DNA of 64,000 nucleotides from Diplodia intermedia (taxonomy: Eukaryota > Ascomycota > Dothideomycetes > Botryosphaeriales > Botryosphaeriaceae). Position 1 is the first letter of the stretch. Every line of letters begins with the position of its first letter. Positions 12,361 to 25,092 of the stretch are shown here, in pieces. The stretch covers positions 62,001-126,000 of the forward strand of contig JAKEKT010000087.1 of NCBI GenBank assembly GCA_021495925.1, read 5' to 3'. Under the pieces are notes generated by a model. The model saw only the letters and a list, made by a program, of their open reading frames with translations, was not told where the DNA came from and did not search any database. The translations under genes were made by a program, and so were the position numbers.

Positions 12361-14442
12361 GCCAGCCACAGCTCCACGCTTGGATTGGACGACTGCCGCG
12401 CCTTGAAGCCTCATCGGGGGCCGAGTGCGCTGACGGGTTGCAGCGTGGCATGGCCGCAACGGCGCTGGCGTCGTGTCATTCGGCCTGCCGCCTCGAGGTC
12501 AGCAACGGAACGGAACCGAGGGCGCAAGAAGCGAATCCACGGCGAGGGAGACGACCGCGTCGGGGTTGCCGACTGAAGGGGCTGTGCGACCATGGCGCTG
12601 CAGAAGAAGCCCACAGTGGTATTTGTTGTACGCAGGGCAGAGGGCAGAGCGCGGCAACACCTCACCGCATGGCCATTCCCCAGCTCTATTGCGTGCATAT
12701 GCGGCGGCCGGTCGCACGAACACAGGCACCGTGATGCCCGAATTAGGACACGCGGGCTGCGAAGGGTTACAGCGCGTGGCCGGCGGCTGCGCGCGGTCGC
12801 TTCTGGAAAGACCGTCAGTCATTCTGACAATTAGTGAGGTTGGTGCAGCAGCGAGAATTAATCATCCATGACGGCTGCTGGCCCTGACAAACACCGCTCT
12901 TGCTCGAACAGGCGCATGCTGCCAGCTTATGTGTGGGCGGCCGTCGCTTTTTGTCAGCAGCGACCGCACCGAGCGCTGGGATGGCGCATGGCGCAATGTG
13001 TGTAAGCCAGCCTTATGAGCCGACACTGTGGTCGTCATCCCGCCTGGAGTTAACTGGATAAGCCCGCCGCCGTTCGAGCCCGGGCCATGACGCAGTCCGC
13101 TCGCAAATAACTAATCGCCTACCTCCAGCACTGCGCTCGGCGACTTCAGCGCTGTGGATTGCGCTATTGCGATGGAGACGGCATGCGCGCGTGCGGCTCG
13201 CAGCTTGGAGTGCGCATCCGCGGCATGCGATGCGAGCGCGCCGGAACGGGCAGCAGCCCATTTATTGGCAATGCGAGGTACGAGATGCGCGCAGCTGCGG
13301 GCAAAACAGAGCCCTTGGTCGTACGAAGAGTAGATCGACTGCGGGGCCACGGGCGGCAGCCTTCGGGCTCGCGTTCAGCGGCGGATCATGGAGATGAGCC
13401 GCAGAACCTTCGGCATAATCGGCTGGCCCCAGGCAGCAGAGTCAACACCCAAGCTAACTCCGAATTCCGTCGTCCGCCCGCTGCGATCCAGAATGACTCA
13501 ACGACGGTGACGATGGCGTGCGGTAGCTTGGGGTGGACTGCGACCCTGCAAGCGGACCGCAGAACGCACCGACGGAAGTTGGAGCGGCCGACTGGACGCG
13601 GGCGCACAGCGGCTTGGCAGGGCACTTTGTCCCTGGCACTGGAGAAAGAGCGGAGGAATGCGCTGCTGGGCTGTGGCTTGAGAGCTGACAAACGGACTAG
13701 GCGCCAGTTCATCTCAGGCCTGCGCAAGGAGGCACGCGGGCACGGAGTTCGCGGCGGACGCCGCCCAAACACGGCGTGTCGCCAGCAGATTGCCGGCGCA
13801 GAGATGACGGGGGCTGTTTGAGAGCGTGGCTGTTTTGTTTCCTGCTGAAACCGCGCTGGGCGGGCGGACTGGCTGCGGAGCGTTTGCAACAATCGCTCCG
13901 AGCAGTGCGCTGGCTTCTCGGGCGACGAGCGCGACAAGCCGGGCTGCGGCCGAGGACGGGCGGGCAGCGCGGGCACCGCATGTGCGAGACCGGGGTGTTG
14001 TGTAAGCCGACGATCTGCGTCCATGCGCTTGCATGGATGGGCCGGCCTTTACAGCTCGGGCCCGGAGACAATCATCAGCCTCGCGGCGGTGAGCACGCAC
14101 GCACGACGGTAACGCCGGGGTCATCTACGCTGTCTGGGAATCTGAGGCATGGCATAAGTATACCGCCAGACCCGCCCCTCTCTGTCCACCACAAACCACA
14201 ACATCTCAACACCGACTTCGATACCAGCAACAACGATCTTCACCACGGCACACCTTCCGCCTCGCTTCGCTGCAGCCACGCCTACTTCGCACACCCTTGC
14301 TGCTCAGCCCGCCTGCCCGCCCTGCTCACCGCCCGCGGTCTGCATCCCCATACGTACGTTCCAGTCATAGCCGCGCCGAGTTTCGCGCTCTTATTGACTC
14401 ACCCTCCAGGCACTCCAGCTATATCAACCACGCACATTCACC

Positions 14443-15276
14443 ATGCCTTCGCATCTACGACTCCAATCAAGCTTCGAGCCCTTTTCGGCTGAGACCACCC
14501 GCTCCTACTTCCCCACTGCCGCCCCGCCGGCCAAGAAGCAAAAGATGTCTCTCTCGCAAACCTACTACATCGCCGCCTCGGCCCGCACCAAGCTCACCCA
14601 CGAGGCCCAGAAGAGCGACCACGACCTGCGCCTGCTCGTCGGCCACGCCAACCTTCTCGACTCCCTGATGCTCGAGCTTGCCGACGCCGAGCGTGAGCAG
14701 GAGGCTTGGTTCAACAAGACCGTCAACAAGGCCGCCCGTGCCGAGAGGCACATCCAGTGGGCCGACACCATTGACGAGGAGGTCATGGAGGATGACGACG
14801 AGGAAGACGAGGAGGACGACGACATCATCTCCGACAGCGAGTCCGACTCCGACTACGAAGAGGACGCTGAGGACTTCGACATGATCGCCCCGCTCAGGCG
14901 GATTCCCTCGCCGCCGGTGCGCATCACCACCACCGAGCTCGAGGACGATGACGACGAGGAGGACGACGAGGAGGACGAGTACTACGAGGACGAGGAGTTT
15001 GATGACGAGCACGCCCTTGTCCGCTCGCCATCGCAACAAACGCCTCCCGAGCTCGTCCACGAAGAGGACTCGGACTCAGACGACGACGCAACGCCCACAA
15101 CACCGCCTCAGCCTACCATCGAGTACAGCGAGAAGGAGAGGCAGGCCATCGCAACAACAGCATACCTCGACGGCAAGGAGTCGCAACTACAAGCGACGAC
15201 ACCCGATCAAGCAGCCTTCCTACAAGAAAGCTACTTCCTCGAACGACGAAACGCACCGCTCATAACATCGTACTGA
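14443..15276 (+). CDS. Conserved fungal acidic protein of unknown function
   Basis: Single-exon gene of 277 residues. The ATG at 14443 follows TTCACC and starts MPSHLRLQ. A second ATG at residue 35 (MSLSQTYYIAASAR) starts the best-conserved block. Residues 35-100 include YYIAASARTKL and LRLLVGHANLLDSLMLEL, followed by a heptad-like AEREQEAWFNK stretch, so this part is probably helical. I know this block from hypothetical proteins of many ascomycetes but can name no function. Residues about 117-240 are dominated by Asp/Glu runs split by SP/TP motifs, likely disordered and possibly phosphorylated. The C-terminus is YFLERRNAPLITSY. The acidic tract suggests binding to basic proteins or nucleic-acid-associated factors, which is only an inference. 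The gene stands alone between two gene-poor regions. Confidence 0.8.
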   Translation: MPSHLRLQSSFEPFSAETTRSYFPTAAPPAKKQKMSLSQTYYIAASARTKLTHEAQKSDHDLRLLVGHANLLDSLMLELADAEREQEAWFNKTVNKAARAERHIQWADTIDEEVMEDDDEEDEEDDDIISDSESDSDYEEDAEDFDMIAPLRRIPSPPVRITTTELEDDDDEEDDEEDEYYEDEEFDDEHALVRSPSQQTPPELVHEEDSDSDDDATPTTPPQPTIEYSEKERQAIATTAYLDGKESQLQATTPDQAAFLQESYFLERRNAPLITSY

Positions 15277-18200
15277 GCAATGCAATGTCTCTTGTCTCCT
15301 TCCTGTCTCTGTTTATGGCCTCATGAGCGAAGCGAATAATCATCAGCATGGAGTTCCGGCGTTCGTCCTTGATACCTATTTCCTTTCACGAAGCATTTTC
15401 ATTTGGCTGGGGATGTTCAGAAATGCGCGACGATGAATTCCGCGCAGGGTCATGTTTCCACTCTTGTCTTTTCCGCCTGGGCAGCTCAGCGGGTTCTCCC
15501 TCCTGTCAGACAGTCGAAGGTCGAGGCCCAGCTCGCAGCAGCCCAGTTTAGCTAGCAACCAATCCCCACCTACTACCTACAAACAAATGACAAACAATCA
15601 CTCAAAACAAATCCAATCATGACTGTGCCTCATTGTGAAATGCATCACATCGCTCTCGCAGCTTATTCCCCCATCGGTCCAATGCACAAAGAGTCGTACA
15701 GACCCCCAAGCCAACAAGCCAAGCCATGTGATGGGGGCCCTACTCTACCTGCAGCTGCCAGCGCAGCTGACTACTCCCACCAAAGAGAAGAAAAAAGGGC
15801 CCCCCAAGCGGCGGCCCCACTGCACCTGCAGCAACAACGCTGTAGAGGAAGGAAGCGCGTAAGCCGCTGGCGCGCTACCATGACTGCCTACCGCAACACA
15901 TTCCGAAACGGAAGGGGCGGTGACGGCGGCCGTCGACGGGCACTGGAACAAAGGCAGGAAGAGACCAGCTGACCAACACACACCCACTACTACCACTACC
16001 GCTCATTATTTGCGATCTATTTTCTTCCCCTTTGCCGACCGACCCTGCAGGCCTTTGTGAGCAACGGCGTCCGGCGTTTGTCGCGCGTTTGCGCGTTGTT
16101 CCATTACTCGCACCAATAATGCCGGATCGTACGCCACGCCCCCGCTTCGGCTGGCTGCCTCATACACGACCGCCCTGCATTACTACTAGTAGGCTCGCGA
16201 TCATTTTTTCCGCCTTGTACGTGTAGTAGTCAGTGATGGTTTGTCGCATTTGCCGACCGGAAAGCCCGATGATGGCTGACCGAGGGATGCCGCTGTCGTT
16301 TTTTCCCTTCCCCCTTCACCGTTCATTTCCCATGCTAAACTAGCTACCATCCCGCACACCCGTTCCATTCCGTCGCGCGTCTCCTCCCCCCCAAGGGAAA
16401 GGGAAATCGGCAGGATTCCACGCCAACCGGCCGGCAACCGGCGTTATGCCAGGTCGCGATGCAGCTATGCGTGAATGATCCAAACCCCGATGACTTATTC
16501 CCATGCCGCCGCCGCCGCTCTCGCCCCAGCAGGGCGCGCGGAAGACGGCGGACTATGCGCGGCGGTATGTAGTAGTGACCAACGGCAGGCTTCGCTATCC
16601 GATCGGTCATCATCCACGGGAGAGAGACAGGAGTCACTTCGCGGGGGGGAAGAAAGAGAAGAGTCCAGGCCCAGGCCTATGTCTATGATGATGAAACACG
16701 TGGGTAACGCGACTGCGATGAGGGCAAGCCGAGACAAAAAAGCTGCGGATGACAAACTTGGCTGCAGATGATGTCGGGGCGGGCGGGCATGTCGCATCAC
16801 GGGAACGACGGGGGAGAGAGAGAGAGGCTTCCAGCCCATTCGCTCGCCTTTGTTGTCGTTGTTCTCTTTCTCGCTTGTGCGCCGCAACAGTTGCCCTTTG
16901 TTCTTCTTTCCCCCTCTTCTCTCCCGAGATCGGCCGGACGACGGGCGCGGAGCGGTCTCGGGCGGGACAGTCAGCATGCATCAGAAAACCCTCGTTGACG
17001 ACGACGGCACGGCGCGGCATGGAAGACGCGAGGCCTTTTTTTTTCTCATCTTGATTTCGAGAAGTCACGATACCTTCAAAAATGTGCAAAGGCTCGGCTC
17101 GGTTAGTGATTAATGATTTGCCTCGGGCGAGCCTCCGCGTACATGATAGCACGACGATTTGAGTGGGGACACTTCGTTGCAATTTTTCCTCTGCCCGCCG
17201 GCGTGATCACATTTGCGCCCGCCTCGCATATTCCGTGATGTGCGAGGAGACTCCACAAGAAAAATGAGTTTTCTGATGCAGGGTGCGGAACGGAGGAGAA
17301 GAAGATCTCCTCGGCTAGTGGGACGGCGATTACGGACGACGGGCATAAGTGTTCAAAATTCTGTTGCTTCTGTTTTGACGCGGGAACTTTACAGTAGCTT
17401 AGCTACGTCGGCCGGAGCTTTGACGACGGAGTTAAGGGTTTCCATGCATTGAGAACACCAGGCAACATCCTATCGTGACCGTTGCAACACCTGTATAATT
17501 TTCTTGTCCCCCCTCGCGGGCATGTCCCTTTTTCCACCATGGTGTTGCACTAGCTTCACAAGCAGCCCCTCACCGTCCTTCCCGATCCGGCCTCGTTCGC
17601 AATGCAACCGAAGTGGGCGGCCGCCGTCGTCTCGCCAGATAACAGCGTCTACTAGGTACTGCCGCTTCGTCTTGCTCCGCCGCCCGCTTGGGGGAAGAAC
17701 ATCATGCCATCGGCCGAGACTGACGATAGGACATTTCCCCCCCTTACAGTCGAACAGCGCGCGCGCCAGACCCACGACTAACGCACTTGTATGCAGGTCA
17801 AACAGAGGCTACTGCAAAGCCTCCTTCAACGACCCATAAGTTTTTTTTTGCCCTTTCCTCACCACTTGACATCTCGCCGGCACCTATTGGGTAGCGGGCC
17901 TCCAGCCCTCCAGCCCCACGATTGGGACGGAAAGATGTTTCATTTATTTCCGGCGCTTTTTCTCTTTCTCTCCGCCCGCCGAGGAATGATGTGTCTGGGG
18001 GATCACTTTTTGCCGCCCACCCCCCACCGTCGAATGAGAATGAAGGAAAAAAATCGATTTGCTACGGCTCGGTGATTTGCAGCTAGGCAAATAAGCAGTT
18101 GTCAGTGGCGACCGAGGGTCTTCCGGGCGACAGTTAATAACGGGGGGCCCAGAAGAGGGTCGTGCACAAAGGATAGACATGGGCGAATGAACAAGACCCT

Positions 18201-21200
18201 GTTGACAAGCTGTAGTAGTAGTTGGTGCTGTAGTAGTGTAGGTGGTATGTGCCCACGGCTCCGGACTCTGCGTTGTCCGCCCGCCAAGCCTACCTTTCCC
18301 TACGGGATTGAATACGGATAAGCTTGCGAAGATAGGTGGTAGTAGTGTGGCGGATATTATCATCATCGTCGCGGCAGTCGGCGCAGATCCCAAGTTACCT
18401 CCGGACAATCACCGGTCACAGTCCGCCCACGCGCGGAGACTCGGAGGGGGGATATGCGTCTCCTCTCGAGTCGTCGACGAAAGCAACGAGAAAGCGACTA
18501 GGTGACAACACGTGCGATCGCTGATGACACACGGCGCGCAGTTGATGACACAAGGGAGAGAGAGCTACTCCATCCGCGGTACAGTTCGGGAGGAGAGAGA
18601 GAGGGGGAAGCGAATGAGAAAGCGATGAACGGTATCCGCACGGCCACTCTGCGACTGCCCAGCCTTAGCGCAGCCGCCTCGGATCTGGGGGAGTGATGAG
18701 AGAGAGCGGAACCGGGCTGACTGACACATGTGTCGACGAAAGGAGAAGCGCGGAACGCGGCAAGTCGGGTCCATCGTCCAGTTCGCTCGCTCTCTCTCTC
18801 GCGCCGGCCGGATGGCCGAACGCCCGAAGCCCGCAGCCAGCCCGCCGAACCCTGGATCGAACGCCACAGCTGTGTGCCATCATAGGTACACCACGGCCGC
18901 ATCGGTGGGGAGGCGCAACGCGCGCCGCAGCCATCCGAGTCAGGGCAATGACGACAGCGAAGGGCGAGAAGAAGAAGGGCTTCTCTTTTTTTTTCTGCCG
19001 CTCTGCTCATCATCGAGTCGAGAACCTCGTATGTACGTCTGCAATGACGTACGCGAAGCGGACGGAACGGCGGGATCTACTGCGAATCGTTCGCCGTCGC
19101 CGTCGTCATCGTTGTTTGAGCTCTGCAAGTTTTCGCATTGCGTGCTTGCTTTGGCACGCGAACAAAGGCCGTCGTCGTCGAGGCTGTGAGCGAGCAGGGC
19201 ATACGTGTGCGACGCTGCGCTGCGCTGGCTGTCTGGGCAACAAAGGGGCCAACAAGAAACAGGAACAACAGCATCGAAAAAGTAAAAACCCGAATAAGAA
19301 AAACCTGGCAGCAACAGCACGGCAAGGAAAAAGGCGAAAGGGCAGGTACGGCGAGCAGCCCTCTCTCATGGTGACGATCGCCTGCAGGCATTTTTTTGCT
19401 CGTCTTTCGCTCCGTCGCCCTCAGTCTGCTGCCTTGTTGCGCGCGACGCGAACGACGAAATCGTCGACTTACTGCCGGCAGAAAAACGCCGTCTCATTGG
19501 TCGTGGACAAGGCGCCGCGCACCCCTCCCCCGTCAGGCGTCAAAAGACTCATCGCCAACCAACCTCCCCCAGCACCGCCGCACCCGGCCACGCAATGGAA
19601 AGGAAAAAAAAAAAGAACTGCGCCTCGATGTGCTCCCCATCACTGCCGCTGCTGGCGCGCGGCCGGGCAGGGAAAGTAGGCAGTGTTGGCAGCAGCCGAC
19701 CGACCAATCTGCCTTGCATTGGCCTGAAACAGACCGACCCATATCGCCCGCCACGTGAACCGTGGGATTGCTCCATGTCTGCATCGCTGCTTTTTTGCAG
19801 TCTGCCTTTTTATTTTTCCGCCTCACCCCCGCGTTAGCGTTTCTGCTTCGTCTCCCTTCCGCAACCGGCTGTCCGTAGTAGGTAGTCGAGACGGGGTCCT
19901 TCCTGCTCGGCTCCTACAGCGGCGGACTGGCGGCGCGGCGGTTCGGGCAGCGCGGCAAGAAAAAGAAGCACCCATCGTTGTTCCATGTCGCAATCTCCGC
20001 CATTTGGCAGAATCGGCCGCCACGAATGGCTCGCCTACTGCGGGCTAGAGCCGACCGGTGACAGCCTCGTTTTCCGTTATCGAAGCGGTGTCGCAATCAC
20101 TAAACGGTCGCCCCCGGGTTCCTTGCTAAAGGATATGTCCTGCAGTAGTGTGCGTGCCGGTCGTTTTTCGCGGTGTAGGCGACTTTTGCGCCAATCACTG
20201 CAGCTGCTTTACGGGTGTGTGTGGCGGATTGCCCGAACGAGCGACTGCCGGATAGGGTGAAGGCAGGGTTAGCGCGGGGGGGATGGGAAGCGCAGATGGA
20301 AGGAGGGAGGCTAAGAGCGTGTGGCACTTTGCGGTGTGTGTGAATATGGGGGCGCTGCGCTTTGTGGGGTTGGGCTGGCCCGTGCTTGCGGGGGGCAGGC
20401 AGCCTGCCGCTTGACTTGCTGCAACTGCTGCGGGAGTCGTGGACGGTGATTGGACTGCGGTTTGGGGGTCCTGGAGGGGTAGCTGTAGCTCTGCTACGCT
20501 GCCATGCGGTTGAGCCTCAGCTGATAGCGATGAGGGGTGGGATGAGGGGTTGGGGGATGATCTCGGGTTTCTCATTGCGAGTAAGCCGGTTGGGACTGCG
20601 CGGTGGGGGGCGATCTGAGGTGGGATGGGGACGGGTGGTGGTGTTGAGGCTGCTCAGGTGCCCGCTTTCGCGATGCGCGGCAGCTGCGCGTGTGGGCTGC
20701 TGGTTGGGGGCACTTGCCGCGCGACCTGCCTGCGCCGAGAGCCACGGCGCATGGGTTCACGCGGCGGGAGAGCAGCAGCGGAAACGCAGGAAAAAGCAAG
20801 CCGGAGGCAGCGGCTTGTGCATGCCGTGCATGATCTGAGTTCCTGCTGTGTTCGGGTGTCTACGGAGATTGAGCCTGGTCACGTCCACCCTCGCCGGAAT
20901 GTCTGTCCCTCCGCGTCGCCGGGCCACGGGACCTCGCCGACCTACTGCCTTGTGCGGAATCTTGCTGCCTGGCCCTGTTCTGCGCATTGCGCATTGCGCC
21001 GCGCAGCTGCGGAACGCGCGGAGGCGGAGGCTCAGCATCTCGTCATCCGCGCGTTGCCTGGTCTGCCTCGCCGACTCCGTGTCCGTCGCCGTCGCCGTAG
21101 GTGCTCGGAGCAAGGCCGAAGATGCCGGACGGGCGGCGGCCGCCACTGGCCGCGACGCGTCGAGACGAGACGCGCGCGATGATGCATGCGGGACGGGAGC

Positions 21201-24200
21201 GGGCAGGTTGCGCGCGACGCGGGTTGACGCGGACGCGGGCTCGCAGGAGCTGCATTCCGCGCCTCTCCACGCGCACCCCTCCCCCGGCCTGCTGACCGCG
21301 GTTCTGCGCCTCTAGATTCTTCATTGCATCTTGCTCATCTTCGATCACCAAGCAATCTTCGGTGCCCGTCCGTCTGCAGGCTTGGTGAGTCAACATCGAG
21401 GTACGTCCACAAGACACCGTCATCGGATCCGTCGTCGACAATTTCAAATCCGTTATCCGCAGCTTCAGGGCCTCTCGCGCTGGGCACACCTCATGATTAC
21501 ACCAAACCCAGTCTGCCGAATCGGTCTATTCTTGCTTGGCAACGATAAGGCGCGCCTACGCCTCCTGCTCGCGGTGCCATGTCCGTAGATATCAACAACT
21601 TCATCTTGCATCTTCACCGACTTCTGCTATAATCTGCCATTACTGGCTTTCAGTTCTGCAGCATGACGCACGGGAGGCTGCAGGCATGCTGGACGGTTTT
21701 CTTTTCCAAATCTTGCCACAGCCCCTTGAGCATCTTCCTTGCGTAGCACGCGAGACACTGTGGCTCGACGTCAGTACCACGCGAGAACTGAACGTGGTGG
21801 CGTTGTTGATGCTTTGCTTCTTCCGCCACTGCTCCCCACCGGCACAAGGTCTCCCCACCGGCTTCCCTTCTCCACACGGGATTCCTTTTCGCGGGGTGCG
21901 TTGCCACCAGAGGTTGTGCAGGCAAGGGTCGCCAGACTTGCCCCCAAGCCGCAAGTCCAGGAAAATCCGTCCCTGATCTGCGGCCAAGGCATCTTCCCAT
22001 TCGCCATACACGCCTATACATCTATACCTTTCACATGCCGCACCCCGGCCTTTCTTCCTACTCGCGCCCACTGACCGCCATCTTCACATCTCGCCGAAGC
22101 TAAGGTTACTCGATTCCTTGCTTCATGCCCACGAGGCAGTCCACGCGCATAATGCCAGACACCGACAGTAACAGCCATCTCCCGCCTGCCATCCTTCACG
22201 CCACTGCGGCGCATCGCCTCCCGTGCCTCGTAACGTTTTCCTCCCCTCGGCCAACCAATTTCCCCAGCGCAGTCTCCTGCCGCACTTAGCGCTGCGTTAT
22301 TCGCGATAAGCTTCCCCCACAGACAGCTTCGCCCTCCGCCAACGGAATTGCACGAAACGGTTCCAGGTGGCGCAAATGTAACGGGGTCTGTGCGGCGCGC
22401 GTTGTATTGCGGTACCTTGCGCCACAACAGCAACGTGGTTGCCACACCCTAAAGCAATCCCCGGCCACCAAACGAACTGCCAGCCCGACGATAACACTAA
22501 ACGCGCTGGACCCCCAAGCCGGCCCAGGGCCCAGTTGCGCGAGAAGGCTAAGAGAAGCGAACTATTGGCCGCACTGTGCAGGCGGTTTGGTCTTGTCGCC
22601 AAATGAGGCTTGCAAGCGCCAGTCGTCGGGCTGCATTCTTCTCATTTTCCCATCTTCGCGGACTGATCCCACACGCCCAGGGCCCCTAGTCTTCACGCCT
22701 AAACAATGTAGCGAAAGTTGATTGCCCGCCGTCTCCAACGTAGGCGTTGGGCCAGAAAGGAAGAATAGGGCTGGCGGCCCAATTGCAATGGCCATGGCTC
22801 GTCAAGACGGTTCATCTCGAGACCGGACGTGACTTGGGCCCTCCGCTTCACTGGGCACGCCCTACCCCGCGGGCGGGCTCATCTTTTTGCCAGTCAGTCA
22901 ACGGATGGTGGCCGATGCTGCGGGATGATCGTCAGGCACCGGCCAGGGGATGGACACCCGACGCCGACGAACCCTTCTCGTCATCCAGGGGGAAAGGGAC
23001 CAGCTCCACACCAACAACACCACTTACTCGCCATCGCGCGATGAGACCATCGATGAAGTGTCCTGACAACGTCGTCGTCTGTCTGTCTCCATCATGTGGA
23101 CGCAGCAACGGGCCCCGCCGACGTCATTACGCAGATAGTCTTCTCAGACCCGCTCGCTCGACATTGCATATTCCTCGCCTTGCTTTTTCGCGTCCCGCGA
23201 TAGCCTTATTGCGGGGGGGAAAGGCCGGCACAAAACGGTCTTTCCGACATGGAATTGTGCACAATTCGCTCCTCCGTATACGTGCAGTAGCGCCCGTTCC
23301 GGCTCCGCCTGAATCGCAGTTCGACGAATCACGGCGGCCACCCGCCAGGGGAGCAGGAGGGAAGGAGCCAAACAACTCATCACAGCCCCACAGCACGCTG
23401 CATGTGAAGGACAGAAGTTCCGCTGCAGACAATAATAATGCACGAACACCTCCACCGGCTCTTCGTTGCCCGCCGTGCACGAGCACGTAACGCGCGCGGG
23501 AAGCGGGTGTTTGTGCATCGCGGTGGTGGGTGGTGGGTATACCGGTGAACCCGCCAGCGCTTCTCCAGCGAAACACAGACCGCCATTTGCCTCGGGTCGT
23601 CGCTTCCATCCACCATCTCCACCTGCACGACGAACCCACACACACCAACCCCACACGCGCAGCGCGCTAGAGCCCCTTTCGCCCTGACCGGCGCATCGCT
23701 CGTCCTTCGAGAAGCGAAAATTTTCGCCTTCTGGAAGCCGCCGAATGTTCCACGCCGCTTCCATTGCCGGGTTCCTGCCTTGTTTTCCTTTCGTATCTTC
23801 GCGATCCCTGGCGCTGTTGCAAGTCATGCGGCTCAAAGCGAGAGGGGAGGAACATGGTTCGGCTGGACCCGAGGCTCTTGGGTTCATGCACGACAGAGTG
23901 ACGGTCAATGGATGGCTGCCTGCTTGTTGGCTGGGCCTGGTACGACGCTTTGGCCATGGGGGGACGAAGTTCTTGCTTGCCCGTGGCTGGATGGCTGGAT
24001 GGCTGCGGCGAGGACGCGCGCGTGCGTGCGTGCGCCTTTGCCGCAGCCTCCCGGTTCTCTCTGCTGACGATGTGTTTTGTGGTGTGGTTGGTGGTGACGG
24101 TGGTGAGGCTGGTGGGGAAAGGGAAGGCTCTCGTCTGTTGGTGGTGGCTGAGGGTTGTTGCTTGTGTCAGCAACGGAAGGATGTGGCAGGATGGTGATTT

Positions 24201-25092
24201 CTGTGGCTGTGGCCAGCTGGCTGTGCTGCTGTGCGTATTCGCATCGCATGCACGTGGCGGGGGTCGGATTCGTTTTTTTTTTTTTTTTTCGGGTTTTAAA
24301 AAGCTATCTACTACTCGCAGGATCGGGGATTGTGGCAGTGGTTCTACATGCATTACCGGCTTCACACTGGGCTGCGCACTGGTGCGGCAAGATCCAGCTA
24401 AAACAACCACTTGCTCGGGGGCTCGTTTGCTCTTTCACTGCGCGCGCTTCTTGGTGGTGTGGTCGGTCCGGGTCCGAGATATCAACGAACGCTTGTTGAT
24501 GCGTCGTACCACCTCTGCTGATGCTCGTCGGTATCAAGAGCTGTTGATGGTCAGATTTCTAAGGGGCTTCTTGATGCTGTGCAGCAAAACGAGGAAGTGG
24601 TGGTGAGAGACCTCTCTTCAACATTGAGGAAGAAGCTGCCACCAAGGCCGCAAAGCAGACAGTGACTTTTCTCTCGATTCACATTTCGTGTTTATTTCAA
24701 AACCTGAGGACAAGCCCTCGATCGTGTTCAAGTGTTGTTACAGCTTCTCAACCCGGGATAGTTGTCAGGTATGGCAAATGTAGGACCGTGATGATACCTT
24801 AAGCTGAAGAGACGGCTGTTACTGCTGAGTGTAGTGGCACAGAGGGAGTAGTCCGAACATCACTCGATGGGTGCGGTTTGCGGCGGGTGTCGTTGAGGCT
24901 TTTAATTGGCGATACGTTGCCTGTTGAACCGCTTCCGAATGTGTCTGAGATGGCGATATTGCATTTGGTTACCAGTCGCTCTACATTTTCGTAATAGGCG
25001 TAAAGCCCACTGGCTGGAAAATGAGGAACTGAATTCAATTGGAACATTCGCACTACTATCTTTGCTTTTTTCCATTGCTGTAGCCTTTTGCC
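15277..25092. other. Gene-poor region of about 9.8 kb
   Basis: No supportable coding gene, tRNA or transposon. Most of it is GC-rich with scattered GA/CT repeats (16809-16825, 18552-18604) and T- or A-runs (17037-17050, 18986-18996, 19608-19618, 24273-24289). The part from about 21.3 to 25.0 kb is closer to average composition. Several overlapping open frames on both strands are Arg/Pro/Ala-rich and lack family motifs, which is typical of chance frames in GC-rich DNA. Around 21413-21493 a short open stretch (VIGSVVDNFKSVIRSF) looks more protein-like than its surroundings but has no start or partner exon. Confidence 0.5.
24273..24289. repeat. Poly(T) tract of 17 nt
   Basis: Uninterrupted T-run in the intergenic region about 800 nt beyond the 3' end of the NLR-like gene. 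Confidence 0.9.

Larger units (their letters stand above)
6564..14442. other. Gene-poor region of about 7.9 kb
   Basis: No open frame has recognisable domains. Up to about 8.9 kb the composition is near average. From about 9.0 to 14.1 kb it is GC- and CpG-rich with many homopolymer runs (for example A-runs at 9241-9252 and 9685-9694, T-run near 9932). Long open frames in the GC-rich part are explained by the scarcity of stop codons. The last 300 nt, with CT/CA-rich sequence and a TATATCAACC element near 14420, look like the promoter and leader of the acidic-protein gene. Confidence 0.55.

Noticed and set aside
13010..13090. Possible tRNA because of GTTCGAGCCCGGGCC near 13074
   Set aside because: The T-arm-like string has no matching A box, anticodon arm or acceptor stem at the right distance.
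18693..19679. Long plus-strand open frame (328 codons)
   Set aside because: Low-complexity, no conserved motif, spans poly(T) and GA/CT repeats; best explained by few stop codons in GC-rich sequence.
22747..24410. Overlapping open frames of about 250 codons on both strands
   Set aside because: No recognisable motifs, and the overlaps on both strands with similar length argue for chance frames.
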